Of a stretch of 64,000 nucleotides of DNA, positions 1 through 8,096 are shown piece after piece. Position numbers and translations under genes: made by a program. Where the stretch lies: contig CAZEWK010000046.1 in NCBI GenBank assembly GCA_964515905.1, positions 1 to 64,000 on the forward strand, in the 5' to 3' direction. The notes beneath the pieces were generated by a model. The model saw only the letters and a program-made list of their open reading frames with translations. It made no database searches and was not told the origin of the DNA. Within the stretch, counting starts at the first letter, position 1. Each line of letters begins with the position of its first letter. The DNA comes from GCA-2712985 sp964515905. Lineage in GTDB: Bacteria; Pseudomonadota; Alphaproteobacteria; UBA7887.

Positions 1-96
1 GTCACGCAGTCATGACAATTAGTTTAAATATGTTCGTTTTCCTCATTACATTGACTACATGCCTCCAATTTATTCCTGTTTGGTTTAGGTGATTAA

Positions 97-1272
97 ATGT
101 TTACAGACTTCTTCTTAAAGCTTCGTAACGCCGAGGTGCCTGCAACTCTGCGAGAATACCTAACTTTACTGGAGGCATTGGAAAAAAACGCATCCGATAT
201 GGCGATTGATGAGTTTTACTATTTAAGTCGCAGTGCTTTAGTTAAGGACGAAAGCAACTTTGACAAGTTTGACCGGGTGTTTTCCGAATATTTTAAAGGA
301 GTAGAGGCAATAGGTGAGGCACTTGTCTCTGAAATTCCAGATGAATGGCTTCGCCGTGAGGTGGAGAAACTTCTTAATCCAGAGGAACGCGCAAAACTCG
401 ATAAGTTAGGCTGGGAAAAATTAATGGAAACTTTGCGCGAAAGATTGAAGGAGCAAAAGGCTCGGCATCAAGGAGGATCTAAATGGATTGGTACCGGAGG
501 AACATCGCCCTTTGGTGCTTATGGTGATCATCCTGAGGGAATTCGTATCGGTCAAGAAGAAGGTCGGAGAGGAAGTGCGGTTAAGGTATGGGACAAGCGA
601 GAATATAAGAACTTTGATGATTCTGTGGTAATTGGAACACGGAATATTAAGGTAGCGCTACGAAGATTGCGGCAATTCGTTCGGGAGGGGGCGGAGTCAG
701 AATTTGATTTAGATGACACAATTCATGCTACAGCCGATAATGGTGGGTGGCTTGATGTTCGTATGCGCCCAGAACGGCACAACAAAATAAGGGTTTTACT
801 TTTGATGGATGTTGGAGGTTCGATGAACCTTCATGTCAAAACCTGCGAAGAACTGTTTTCGGCGGCCCGAACAGAGTTCAAAGACTTAGAATATTTTTAT
901 TTTCATAATTGCGTGTATGAGGCCCTTTGGAAAGATAACTCACGGAGACATACGGAAAGGATGCCAACGTGGGATGTAATCCGCACTTACCCCTCTGATT
1001 ATAAGCTTATTTTTGTTGGAGATGCGAGTATGAGCCCGTATGAGATAGCTTATCCGGGAGGTAGCGTAGAGCATTGGAATGAAGAATCAGGCGGGGTCTG
1101 GTTGGCCCGTCTTTTAAATATCTACTCTTCCGCCATTTGGCTCAACCCAGAACCCAAATCAAATTGGTCATACACTCAGTCCAATCAAATGATTCGGGAA
1201 TTGACTGCAGATCGTATGTATCCACTTACCCTTTCGGGTCTTGGGGAAGGTATGAAATATTTGGCGCGTTAG
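97..1272 (+). CDS. VWA domain protein, CoxE family
   Basis: This 391-aa cytosolic protein has no signal peptide or membrane segment. Its C-terminal half is a von Willebrand A domain of the CoxE type. The metal-site motif reads D238-V-G-G-S242, the D-x-G-x-S variant of the usual D-x-S-x-S, and the later LIFVGDASMSP stretch is typical of the family. CoxE-like proteins usually work with a MoxR-type AAA+ ATPase to load metals into or mature enzymes such as CO dehydrogenase. No ATPase is visible here; it may lie upstream, outside the window. The ATG follows an AGGTGA ribosome site. A 263-base gap separates it from the corrinoid operon, so co-transcription is not evident. The family call is firm; the target is unknown. 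Confidence 0.85.
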   Translation: MFTDFFLKLRNAEVPATLREYLTLLEALEKNASDMAIDEFYYLSRSALVKDESNFDKFDRVFSEYFKGVEAIGEALVSEIPDEWLRREVEKLLNPEERAKLDKLGWEKLMETLRERLKEQKARHQGGSKWIGTGGTSPFGAYGDHPEGIRIGQEEGRRGSAVKVWDKREYKNFDDSVVIGTRNIKVALRRLRQFVREGAESEFDLDDTIHATADNGGWLDVRMRPERHNKIRVLLLMDVGGSMNLHVKTCEELFSAARTEFKDLEYFYFHNCVYEALWKDNSRRHTERMPTWDVIRTYPSDYKLIFVGDASMSPYEIAYPGGSVEHWNEESGGVWLARLLNIYSSAIWLNPEPKSNWSYTQSNQMIRELTADRMYPLTLSGLGEGMKYLAR

Positions 1273-1448
1273 GGTGATGAATTATGCGTGGTCATTGTAG
1301 TGCGAAGATTTATGGCAGCTAATAAGTACCAACTTTAAGGTTTAACGAAGGTCAGAAATAAAGTACCGATATGACTGGTTTTCGTCTCGTAGGATAAAAT
1401 ATGGTGTTTATTAGTTAATAAGGTGGTTAAAGTTGTCGCGCTTTGCCG

Positions 1449-1473
1449 ATATTTGACCTATATGCTCAAATAT
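1449..1473. promoter_or_regulatory. Perfect 8-bp inverted repeat upstream of the corrinoid operon
   Basis: ATATTTGA at 1449-1456 and TCAAATAT at 1466-1473 are exact reverse complements separated by 9 bases. After one mismatch the symmetry continues for two more pairs (CC at 1446-1447, GG at 1475-1476). The repeat lies about 60 bases before the first gene of the operon. The spacing of half-sites, about 1.6 helical turns centre to centre, suits a dimeric repressor or activator. The function is inferred from position and symmetry only. Confidence 0.4.
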
Positions 1474-1535
1474 GGGAGCAATTTAGGTTGTCTTGCGGTA
1501 AACTATAACTTTGGTTTTGGTGAGGGATTCCTCCG

Positions 1536-2183
1536 ATGACACGTATATTAGATCTCGGCACCCGCATAGAATTGGTGTCCATGTACCCACATTTTCACGA
1601 TATTTCTATCGCTTTGTACGAACGGAAATTAGAGAATGGTGATTTCGAATTTCAGGTTCACAGCTATGCGGGTAAGGAGGGTGTTAACGAGTGTCTGGAT
1701 TATGTGATTTCAGCAATGGTGATTTTGGGAGGTATGATTCGTAGTGACAATCCAGAACAAAAAATTGTTCATTTTCACTGTGGTTTGCAACATCGGAAGG
1801 CTTGTAAACGTATTTTTCTTGAGGCGTGCAAGATTGCGCTAGGCACTGAAATAGAATCCAAAAAGTTATCAACCTTTGATAAAAAGACGGAAAGACAGAT
1901 TACATTAGAATATTTAGGAAATGGGAATTACCAGGTTAATGCAGATGGTGATGAAACGGGTCGTAATCGCCGCATTTCTGCTATTGCAGGGGGTTTTGTG
2001 AAACTTGCTGAGATGGAATACATCGATGGTAATGATACGGGGATCACGTTTGATTGTGGAAATGAACATGCCTCGCTAATCGGTCTTTTATTAGGTCGTG
2101 CTTTAAACGTTCGTGCTGCAATTAGGGAAGATGATGACTCTGCAGGACGTGGTATGCTCGCCGCACCAAGTGCTCAGCAGTAG
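1536..2183 (+). CDS. Unrecognised protein with duplicated C-G-x2-H module, first gene of corrinoid operon
   Basis: I do not recognise a family for this 215-aa soluble protein. It appears to consist of two diverged copies of one unit. Each runs from an N/G-rich turn (LENGDFEF at about 32-39; LGNGNYQV at about 127-134) through a helix to a strand ending in C-G-x2-H (C82-G83-x2-H86 and C174-G175-x2-H178), followed by another helix rich in L, A and R. The paired Cys and His could bind a metal or a cofactor, which is inference. It is preceded by a GAGGGA ribosome site and lies 28 bases upstream of the methyltransferase gene, so it is probably the promoter-proximal member of the operon. An accessory or substrate-recognition role in corrinoid methyl transfer is plausible but unproven. 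Confidence 0.75.
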   Translation: MTRILDLGTRIELVSMYPHFHDISIALYERKLENGDFEFQVHSYAGKEGVNECLDYVISAMVILGGMIRSDNPEQKIVHFHCGLQHRKACKRIFLEACKIALGTEIESKKLSTFDKKTERQITLEYLGNGNYQVNADGDETGRNRRISAIAGGFVKLAEMEYIDGNDTGITFDCGNEHASLIGLLLGRALNVRAAIREDDDSAGRGMLAAPSAQQ

Positions 2184-2211
2184 TAAATTTAGAGCTTTAA
2201 CGGAGTAGGAA

Positions 2212-3249
2212 ATGAAAAATGTGCCAGTCCAGCCCATGACGAGTCGGGAACGGGTTATTGCGGGGCTAAATCGACAACCGGTTGACAGAACTCCTGTCTG
2301 TAATCCTACATCTGTGGCGACAGTTGAATTAATGGATCTTGTCGACGCTCATTTTCCACAAGCGAACCGGGATCCCGAAATGATGGCTCGTCTTGCTGCT
2401 ACAGGGTACACGGAGCTGGGGTTCGATAGCATCATGCCGGTATTTTCTATCATTCAAGAGTCTTCGGCGCTGGGTTGTGTAATGCAGTGGGAACAGAAGG
2501 ACAACTGGCCGACCGTTCGCATGCGTGAACCTATTTGGCGTGATGTGGACGATATCGAGATTCCTGGTAATTTTCTAACACATCCTGATACAGCGTGCGT
2601 ACTGGAGGCTATAAAGCTCCTTAAGAAAGAATTTGGAGATGAAGTTGCAGTTATTGGTAAAACAATGGGCCCGTGGACTTTGGGTTATCATTGTTTTGGA
2701 GTGGAGCCATTTTTGTTGATGTCTCTTGATGATCCTGGGAAAACTAAACTCGCATTGGAGAGAATGAAAGAGGCGACTATTCAGTTTGGTGTGGCCCAAA
2801 TTGAGGCGGGCGCCGATGCGTTGACCGTACCGGATCACGCTACAGGAGATTTGGTCAGCGGGGAATATTACGACCGTTACCTAAAGGATATGCATGCCGA
2901 GTTCGTCGATCTAATTCCTTGCCCCCTTATTTTACACATATGCGGACGTACTGTTGACCGCATGGACTCCATTGCCGGGACAGGTATGGCGGCATTTCAC
3001 TTTGACTCCAAGAATAAACCTCAGGAATCTATGGATATCGTTAAGGAACGTATCTCTTTGATTGGAAATATCAACAATCCAGAAACCTTATACGCAAAGG
3101 AACCTGATGCAGTACATGCGGAAGTGTGCGCGAACCTGGATGCCGGTGTTCATATGGTTGGTCCCGAGTGTGCTATTCCACTCCAGACTTCTATTGAAAA
3201 CTTGCGAGAAATTCCTCGGACTGTGCGCGAATGGCACGCAGCGAACTAA
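2212..3249 (+). CDS. UroD-fold zinc-dependent corrinoid methyltransferase (MtaA/MtbA/CmuA/MT I type)
   Basis: This is a 345-aa protein of the uroporphyrinogen decarboxylase superfamily, methyltransferase branch. The zinc-site pattern of MtaA, MtbA and CmuA is present: H242-x-C244 (LHICGRT) and C320 in GPECAIP near the C-terminus. This separates it from true HemE. Such enzymes move a methyl group between a small donor or thiol and the Co(I) centre of a corrinoid protein. In acetogen O-demethylases the equivalent MT I takes methyl from an aryl methyl ether. The next gene encodes its likely corrinoid partner and the reactivase and folate methyltransferase follow, so demethylation into tetrahydrofolate is the most economical reading. 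The methyl donor cannot be read from sequence. Confidence 0.85.
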   Translation: MKNVPVQPMTSRERVIAGLNRQPVDRTPVCNPTSVATVELMDLVDAHFPQANRDPEMMARLAATGYTELGFDSIMPVFSIIQESSALGCVMQWEQKDNWPTVRMREPIWRDVDDIEIPGNFLTHPDTACVLEAIKLLKKEFGDEVAVIGKTMGPWTLGYHCFGVEPFLLMSLDDPGKTKLALERMKEATIQFGVAQIEAGADALTVPDHATGDLVSGEYYDRYLKDMHAEFVDLIPCPLILHICGRTVDRMDSIAGTGMAAFHFDSKNKPQESMDIVKERISLIGNINNPETLYAKEPDAVHAEVCANLDAGVHMVGPECAIPLQTSIENLREIPRTVREWHAAN

Positions 3250-3284
3250 TGTAATTTTACCTAAATTAAAACGATAGAAAAACA

Positions 3285-4034
3285 ATGACGGAAGTAACAG
3301 ACATCGCGAATGAAATTATTCGCAAAGAAATAGAAGAATACATTGAGAGACCCGAAGAGGTAGAGCGAAATGTTAATACATTTTCTCGGATGCGTCCTCT
3401 AATGCAGGAAATTGCTGCGGCCTTGATTGAGGGCAATGATGGCGTCGTCGATCAACTAACAAAAAAAGCACTGGAAGAAGATATTGAGGCGCTTGAGATT
3501 ATGGACGATGGGCTTATCGCTGGAATGGGAGTTGTAGGCATTAAGTTTCGTGACAACTTTATTTTTGTTCCTGAAGTCCTTGCTTGTGCTCGTGCGATGA
3601 AGGCAGGCATGAATTATATTGAACCGATTTTGTCGGCCTCGGGGGTGAAACCTCTTGCCACTGTAGTAATGGGGACGGTCAAAGGCGACCTACATGATAT
3701 TGGCAAAAATCTTTGCATAATGATGCTTAGGGGTGCGGGCTTCACAGTCGTTGATCTCGGTGTGGATACGTCAGACGATGAATTTATAGATGCGGTGGAG
3801 GAACATAACGCTCCCATATTAGGCATGTCAGCTTTGTTGACTACAACAATGCCCAACATGGGGAAGACAATTGAGTCATTTATTGATGCAGATTTACGTG
3901 AAGATGTAAAAATTATGGTTGGAGGTGCGCCGGTGACGCAAGAGTTCGCTGATGATATGGGAGCGGATGCATACGGGAAAGACGCGTTGGACTGTGTCTC
4001 TGTAGCGAAAGGTTTTGTGAGTGTCCAGGCTTGA
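3285..4034 (+). CDS. Corrinoid (B12-binding) methyl-carrier protein
   Basis: This 249-aa protein has the two-part structure of MtaC/MtbC/OdmA corrinoid proteins. A helical cap domain occupies roughly residues 35-115. A Rossmann-like B12-binding domain follows, with D135-L-H137-D-I-G140 supplying the lower axial histidine to cobalt. Further conserved features are GVDTSDDEF and the C-terminal MVGGAPVTQEFA. It carries the methyl group between the UroD-fold enzyme (upstream) and the folate methyltransferase (downstream). It is somewhat longer than the usual 210-220 aa because of about 30 extra N-terminal charged residues. Its 3' end overlaps the next gene by 14 bases, which suggests translational coupling. 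Confidence 0.93.
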   Translation: MTEVTDIANEIIRKEIEEYIERPEEVERNVNTFSRMRPLMQEIAAALIEGNDGVVDQLTKKALEEDIEALEIMDDGLIAGMGVVGIKFRDNFIFVPEVLACARAMKAGMNYIEPILSASGVKPLATVVMGTVKGDLHDIGKNLCIMMLRGAGFTVVDLGVDTSDDEFIDAVEEHNAPILGMSALLTTTMPNMGKTIESFIDADLREDVKIMVGGAPVTQEFADDMGADAYGKDALDCVSVAKGFVSVQA

Positions 4035-4392
4035 TCGTCCCTCCAAAAATAAACCCACTCAAACAGTCGATCCTGAATCGTATCGTCAGAGAATTGACCG
4101 CATCAGTGCGATTTTTGCTGACATAGCAGGCCGAGCTGAGGCGGTCTCAAAGTTTCGATGCCCTTACCGCGACCGTCTGGATCGTTGTACCAGCAAATTT
4201 AGTTGTCGTAATCAACAATCAGTGGAGGGTAAAGATTTATCCGTATGCACACACGACGGGAAGTTTGATTACCGCAGTGCATGGGAAACAAGACCAGAAT
4301 CCTACGACCGGATAAAGGCTCGTATCAAAGAAAACAAGGATCGTTCCGTGGCGAAACGTAAAACGTCAAAACTAACGTCTAAAAAACGTTGA
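4021..4392 (+). CDS. Small four-cysteine basic protein between corrinoid protein and reactivase
   Basis: This 123-aa protein starts at a GTG inside the corrinoid-protein gene (14-base overlap). Its stop overlaps the TTG start of the reactivase gene by 4 bases, so its dosage is tied to both. I do not recognise it with certainty. Residues 20-45 look helical. Four cysteines then follow: C47, C56, C62 and C76 (C-x8-C-x5-C-x13-C), with a histidine next to the last (CTHDGK). The rest is a lysine/arginine-rich tail. The pattern would suit an iron-sulfur cluster or a zinc knuckle. The placement suggests a role in electron delivery to, or assembly of, the corrinoid system; that is inference. Confidence 0.8.
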   Translation: MSRLDRPSKNKPTQTVDPESYRQRIDRISAIFADIAGRAEAVSKFRCPYRDRLDRCTSKFSCRNQQSVEGKDLSVCTHDGKFDYRSAWETRPESYDRIKARIKENKDRSVAKRKTSKLTSKKR

Positions 4393-6056
4393 GCACTATT
4401 ACATCTGAAAATAGGGTGGAACCTCTTGAAGTCGGCAAAACTGTATTCGATTTTGCCGATCTGCTTAAAGTAGAAGTCCCAACTTCTTGTGGCAGAAATG
4501 GCGAGTGCCATGAGTGCGTAGTAGAAATTCTAAGTGGCATAGAATCACTCAATTCAATTAGCAAACCAGAGTCATTTTTGCGGGGGAACTATCGTCTAGC
4601 ATGCCAAGCGTTGGTGGAACGATCAGATGTGGACATCTGTTTTTTGCCGTTACGTAGAAAACCAAAAATTCTAACTTCGGGACATGCTTCTAAGGTGTTG
4701 GACTTAAACCCTGCGGTGACTCGAAAAGATAATCACGTGTTCTACAAGGACGAGATGATTGACCAATATAGGGGGTCTCTTTATGGCCTAGCTGTTGACC
4801 TTGGTACCACCACAATTGTGGTGGACCTTGTCAATTTGGAAACGGGCGATAGCGTGGAGTGCTCCAGTTTTGAAAACCCTCAGAGATTCGGTGGCAGCGA
4901 TGTGATGAATCGAATTTCATATGATGGCGGTCCCTACAGGGGTGAATTGCAAAAAGCCATTGTAACCGCAATCAACAGAACTATCCGGACTTTGTCGAGG
5001 AGAACAAAGATTCCTCGTCGATCAATCTACGAAATACTCGTTGCAGGAAATAGCACTATGCGAGATTTAGTATTTGGTCTAGATGTCCAGAGTATTGGCC
5101 AGAAGCCGTACAAATCATTAATAGAACTTGACTATATAGCTGGTAAGCGCTCGTCCACCGAATTAATTTGCAATGCCTGGGAGTTAGGTTTTCGGGCAAA
5201 TAAGAAAACTCGGCTTTATGGACTTCCTCTAATAGGGAGTCATGTGGGCGGAGATGCCGCGGCTTGTCTAACTGCCATTGGTATGGCGGAGGTCCAAGAT
5301 GAGATTATCATGATGGTAGATGTAGGAACCAATACAGAAGTGATAATTGGAAATGCGAATAGAATGTTAGCTGCCTCGTGCCCTGCTGGCCCCGCTTTTG
5401 AGGGTGGTGTAGTAAAATACGGAATGCCAGGGTATCAAGGCGCCATTGAAACAATAAAATATCGTCCTGAGAGTGGCGATTTTAGATATTCCACTATTGG
5501 TGGGGTGCGACCAGAAGGCCTGTGCGGATCCGGACTAATAGATTTGGTTGCTGAGTTACGAAGACATGAGCGGATGACTGCGAAAGGTGTATTTCTTCCA
5601 GAAAAGAGGCAAAGCGAAATCATGGTGGTTGCTGATAGCGGAATCACCTTTTCACGTGCCGATGGGAGTGCTTTAGCCCAAGCCACTGCGGCTAATTATT
5701 GTGGACAACTTATTGCTATGAGGCGCTTTGGGATTGATCCACTACAAATTTCAAAACTTTATTTAGCCGGAGGATTTGCTAATTACGTAGACGTTGCCAA
5801 TGCCATAGAAATAGGGTTCCTGGCACCTGTACCGAAAGAACGGATTGTTAAAACTGGTAATGCTGCAATAAGCGGAGCACGAATATTGCTACTGTCCCAA
5901 CGTGAAAGAGAAAAACTTTCTTCTCTAATCAGAAATATCGAACACGTTGAGTTGGAAACTACAGCTGATTTTTTTGATATTTTTGTCGAGGGGTGTCAGT
6001 TTACACCTATGCCAAATAGGGTATGTTCTTCAACCAATATGACAGATATTAAATAG
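4389..6056 (+). CDS. ATP-dependent reductive activator of corrinoid protein (RACO, ASKHA family)
   Basis: This 555-aa protein restores Co(II) corrinoid to active Co(I). An N-terminal [2Fe-2S] plant-ferredoxin-like domain shows C34-x5-C40-x2-C43 and C72. A linker follows, then an actin/Hsp70-fold ASKHA ATPase with a phosphate loop at AVDLGTTT (about residue 138), a second at MVDVGTNTE (about 312) and the LAGGFANYVDVANA helix near 460. The length is slightly below the usual 600 or more because the linker is short. Translation starts at TTG, overlapping the preceding stop as TTGA. It follows its corrinoid substrate and precedes the folate methyltransferase. An electron source is not encoded nearby unless the small Cys protein is part of it. 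Confidence 0.93.
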   Translation: MSTITSENRVEPLEVGKTVFDFADLLKVEVPTSCGRNGECHECVVEILSGIESLNSISKPESFLRGNYRLACQALVERSDVDICFLPLRRKPKILTSGHASKVLDLNPAVTRKDNHVFYKDEMIDQYRGSLYGLAVDLGTTTIVVDLVNLETGDSVECSSFENPQRFGGSDVMNRISYDGGPYRGELQKAIVTAINRTIRTLSRRTKIPRRSIYEILVAGNSTMRDLVFGLDVQSIGQKPYKSLIELDYIAGKRSSTELICNAWELGFRANKKTRLYGLPLIGSHVGGDAAACLTAIGMAEVQDEIIMMVDVGTNTEVIIGNANRMLAASCPAGPAFEGGVVKYGMPGYQGAIETIKYRPESGDFRYSTIGGVRPEGLCGSGLIDLVAELRRHERMTAKGVFLPEKRQSEIMVVADSGITFSRADGSALAQATAANYCGQLIAMRRFGIDPLQISKLYLAGGFANYVDVANAIEIGFLAPVPKERIVKTGNAAISGARILLLSQREREKLSSLIRNIEHVELETTADFFDIFVEGCQFTPMPNRVCSSTNMTDIK

Positions 6057-6090
6057 GGCGTCCTAAAGAGATCAAGACGGAGAAAATTTT

Positions 6091-7119
6091 GTGACGAGTA
6101 CTAAGTTAACTATAATTGGTGAGAATATTCATACGACTCGGGCTTTGCGCCGAAAGGGCCCAAGTGTCGTCGAACGAAGTGGAGTTGAAGTGATACAGTA
6201 CACCGACTCTAGCGGCGCTTTTCGATACCTCGCCATACCCGATGATTTCAAGGAGAGACAGGAGTATCAGCAAGGACAGATTAAGCACGTCATGATAGCC
6301 GTTAAGACAGCTATGGCGACAAATGGTGATGTTGAAGAATCGTTAATTTATTTACGACAATTAGTAGATAAACAGGTTTTGGCAAATGCGCATTTTCTCG
6401 ACCTTAATGTTGATGAGATTTCCTGGAAACTAGATGAACAAAAAAGTGCTATGGAGTGGCTTGTAAAAACAATACAGGGAATGACGGACCTCCCATTATC
6501 GATTGATTCTTCGAACGTGGAGGTAATAGAGGTAGGGTTATCTACGTACGACCCTGGACGGGCGCCTCCGCTACTCAACTCGGCATCTCTGGAACGGATT
6601 GAGGCCTTGGACATTGCGTCAAAGTATAAAGCTCGGGTTGTCGTTACAGCGGCAGGTGAAAGTGGCATGCCAAGTGGAGCTAAAGAACGTGTAGCGAATG
6701 CATCGCGAATGGTGGATGCGGCGCTTAGTAAAGGATTTTCTCTAAACGATTTATTTATAGATCCGTTGGTTTTTCCGGCGTCTGTAGATAAGGAATTTGG
6801 TATGCACTGTCTTGATGCTATTCGTGAGATACGGGAAAAGTTTGGTCCTGATATTCATATTACTGGAGGTGTCAGTAACGCCTCCTTTGGTATTCCCGGT
6901 CGAAGGTTGATCAATGAAGTATTTTTGATCCTTTCGGTTGAGGCGGGTGCTGATGGGGGAATCATTGACCCTGTTGTCAGTAATCCAGAAAATGTATTTG
7001 GGATGGATCGTAGCTCCAAGGAATACCAGATGGCTGAAGACGTAATATTAGGGCGCGACGAATTTTGTCAAAACTATATCGCCGCCTGGCGGAAAAAAGA
7101 ACTGGGTGTAAGTAGATGA
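6091..7119 (+). CDS. Methyltetrahydrofolate:corrinoid methyltransferase (MeTr / MT II)
   Basis: This 342-aa TIM-barrel enzyme has the pterin-binding fold shared with dihydropteroate synthase and the MetH folate domain. Diagnostic stretches are FLDLNVDE, LSIDSSNVE and the C-terminal GGVSNASFGIPGRRLIN loop characteristic of AcsE/MtvA-type proteins. It transfers methyl between the corrinoid protein and tetrahydrofolate. In a catabolic O-demethylase the direction is toward methyl-THF. It starts at GTG 34 bases after the reactivase gene, with a GGAG ribosome site. About 60 N-terminal residues (TTRALRRKGPSV and the loop after it) precede the barrel core, more than in the acetogen enzymes. Its stop overlaps the DUF1289 start (ATGA). 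Confidence 0.9.
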   Translation: MTSTKLTIIGENIHTTRALRRKGPSVVERSGVEVIQYTDSSGAFRYLAIPDDFKERQEYQQGQIKHVMIAVKTAMATNGDVEESLIYLRQLVDKQVLANAHFLDLNVDEISWKLDEQKSAMEWLVKTIQGMTDLPLSIDSSNVEVIEVGLSTYDPGRAPPLLNSASLERIEALDIASKYKARVVVTAAGESGMPSGAKERVANASRMVDAALSKGFSLNDLFIDPLVFPASVDKEFGMHCLDAIREIREKFGPDIHITGGVSNASFGIPGRRLINEVFLILSVEAGADGGIIDPVVSNPENVFGMDRSSKEYQMAEDVILGRDEFCQNYIAAWRKKELGVSR

Positions 7120-7343
7120 CCAAGCCAGTAACTGGTGCAGTCAATGTTATTACTCCTTGCCTTGGAATTTGTCGTATTAACAGTTTGAGTCAGTTGTGCG
7201 AGGGATGCCACCGGTCTACCGCCGAGGTAGCAGAGTGGCTTTTCTATTCAAATGAAGAGAAATTAGCGATCATAGATCAATTAGCAATTAGGGATCCGTT
7301 TTCTGCTCCAGCATCCATAAAAGAACCTAGTAACTCAGAATAA
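7116..7343 (+). CDS. DUF1289 family small cysteine protein
   Basis: This 75-aa protein begins in an ATGA overlap with the methyltransferase stop. It shows the DUF1289 signature TPCLGICRIN...LCEGCHRS, giving C-x3-C-x9-C-x2-C, then a tryptophan helix (VAEWLFYSNEEKLAIIDQL). DUF1289 proteins are common in proteobacteria and are thought to bind iron-sulfur or zinc; none has a firm function to my knowledge. It closes the one-carbon operon and is the second small Cys-rich protein in it. Confidence 0.85.
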   Translation: MTKPVTGAVNVITPCLGICRINSLSQLCEGCHRSTAEVAEWLFYSNEEKLAIIDQLAIRDPFSAPASIKEPSNSE

Positions 7344-7351
7344 AGTCTATT

Positions 7352-8008
7352 TCAGCGTTTCATGGCTAATAGCAAACCATCAGCAATCGGCAATAAACTT
7401 GTTGATACACGTTCATCGTCGCGCACTTTCAAGGTAAAAGATCTAAGTGCCGCAGTATTCGGATCATCGTTTGATAGTTCGGAGACGCGTCCTGCCCATA
7501 AGACATTATCAGCGATTAGAATTCCCCCCTTTTTTAGTAGTTTCAGTAATGTCTCATAGTAAGCTTCGTATTCTGTTTTATCAGCATCAATAAAGGCCAT
7601 GTCGTAGACATTTTCTCCGTCTTTCTGGATAAGATCTTGAAGAGTTTCCTGTGCTGGACCCAATCGTAAATCAATAATGCCGTCAACTCCGGCTTCTTTC
7701 CAGTAACGCCTTGCAACTTGAGTATTAATTGGATCAATATCACACGCTACCAATGTTCCGTCTGGCGGCAATGATAACGCCACACTAAGCGCGCTATACC
7801 CAGTATATACCCCAATTTCTATGCAGCGCTTGGCACCTATGAGTTGCGCTAGTAGAGCCATAAATTGCCCCTGTTCCGGAGGAATCTGCATGATTGCACC
7901 TGGTAAAGATGCTGTGTCTTTACGCAAGCGGCGTTGCACTTCTGTTTCGCGAAGTGATGCTTGCAATAAATAATCGTACAGGGGTTCGGTAAGTTGAATT
8001 GATTTCAT
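7352..8008 (-). CDS. Class I SAM-dependent O-methyltransferase (catechol/caffeoyl-CoA OMT family)
   Basis: This 218-aa soluble protein carries the full set of SAM-binding motifs of the OMT_3 family: IEIGVYTGYSAL (motif I), VACDIDP (acidic SAM-ribose strand), AFIDADKTEY (metal-binding aspartates) and LIADNVLWAGRV. Members methylate catechols, flavonoids or caffeoyl-CoA with Mg2+. The bacterial substrate cannot be predicted. It is convergent with the corrinoid operon, with only 8 bases between the stops. A methylase of phenolic oxygens facing a possible O-demethylase operon is suggestive but may be chance. Confidence 0.9.
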   Translation of the reverse strand: MKSIQLTEPLYDYLLQASLRETEVQRRLRKDTASLPGAIMQIPPEQGQFMALLAQLIGAKRCIEIGVYTGYSALSVALSLPPDGTLVACDIDPINTQVARRYWKEAGVDGIIDLRLGPAQETLQDLIQKDGENVYDMAFIDADKTEYEAYYETLLKLLKKGGILIADNVLWAGRVSELSNDDPNTAALRSFTLKVRDDERVSTSLLPIADGLLLAMKR

Positions 8009-8096
8009 TGCGAGAGAACGTACCTTAGGTCATAAAGAGCAACAACTGATAATCTATGCGTAATTTGCGTAGACGTTGTTTAAGAGGAGTGGGTTT

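Noticed and set aside
1273..1535. A B12 or other riboswitch before the corrinoid operon
   Set aside because: No B12-box-like sequence or known aptamer core could be found; only the 8-bp inverted repeat stands out.
2212..3249. HemE (uroporphyrinogen decarboxylase)
   Set aside because: The zinc ligands H-x-C...C and the operon partners point to a corrinoid methyltransferase.
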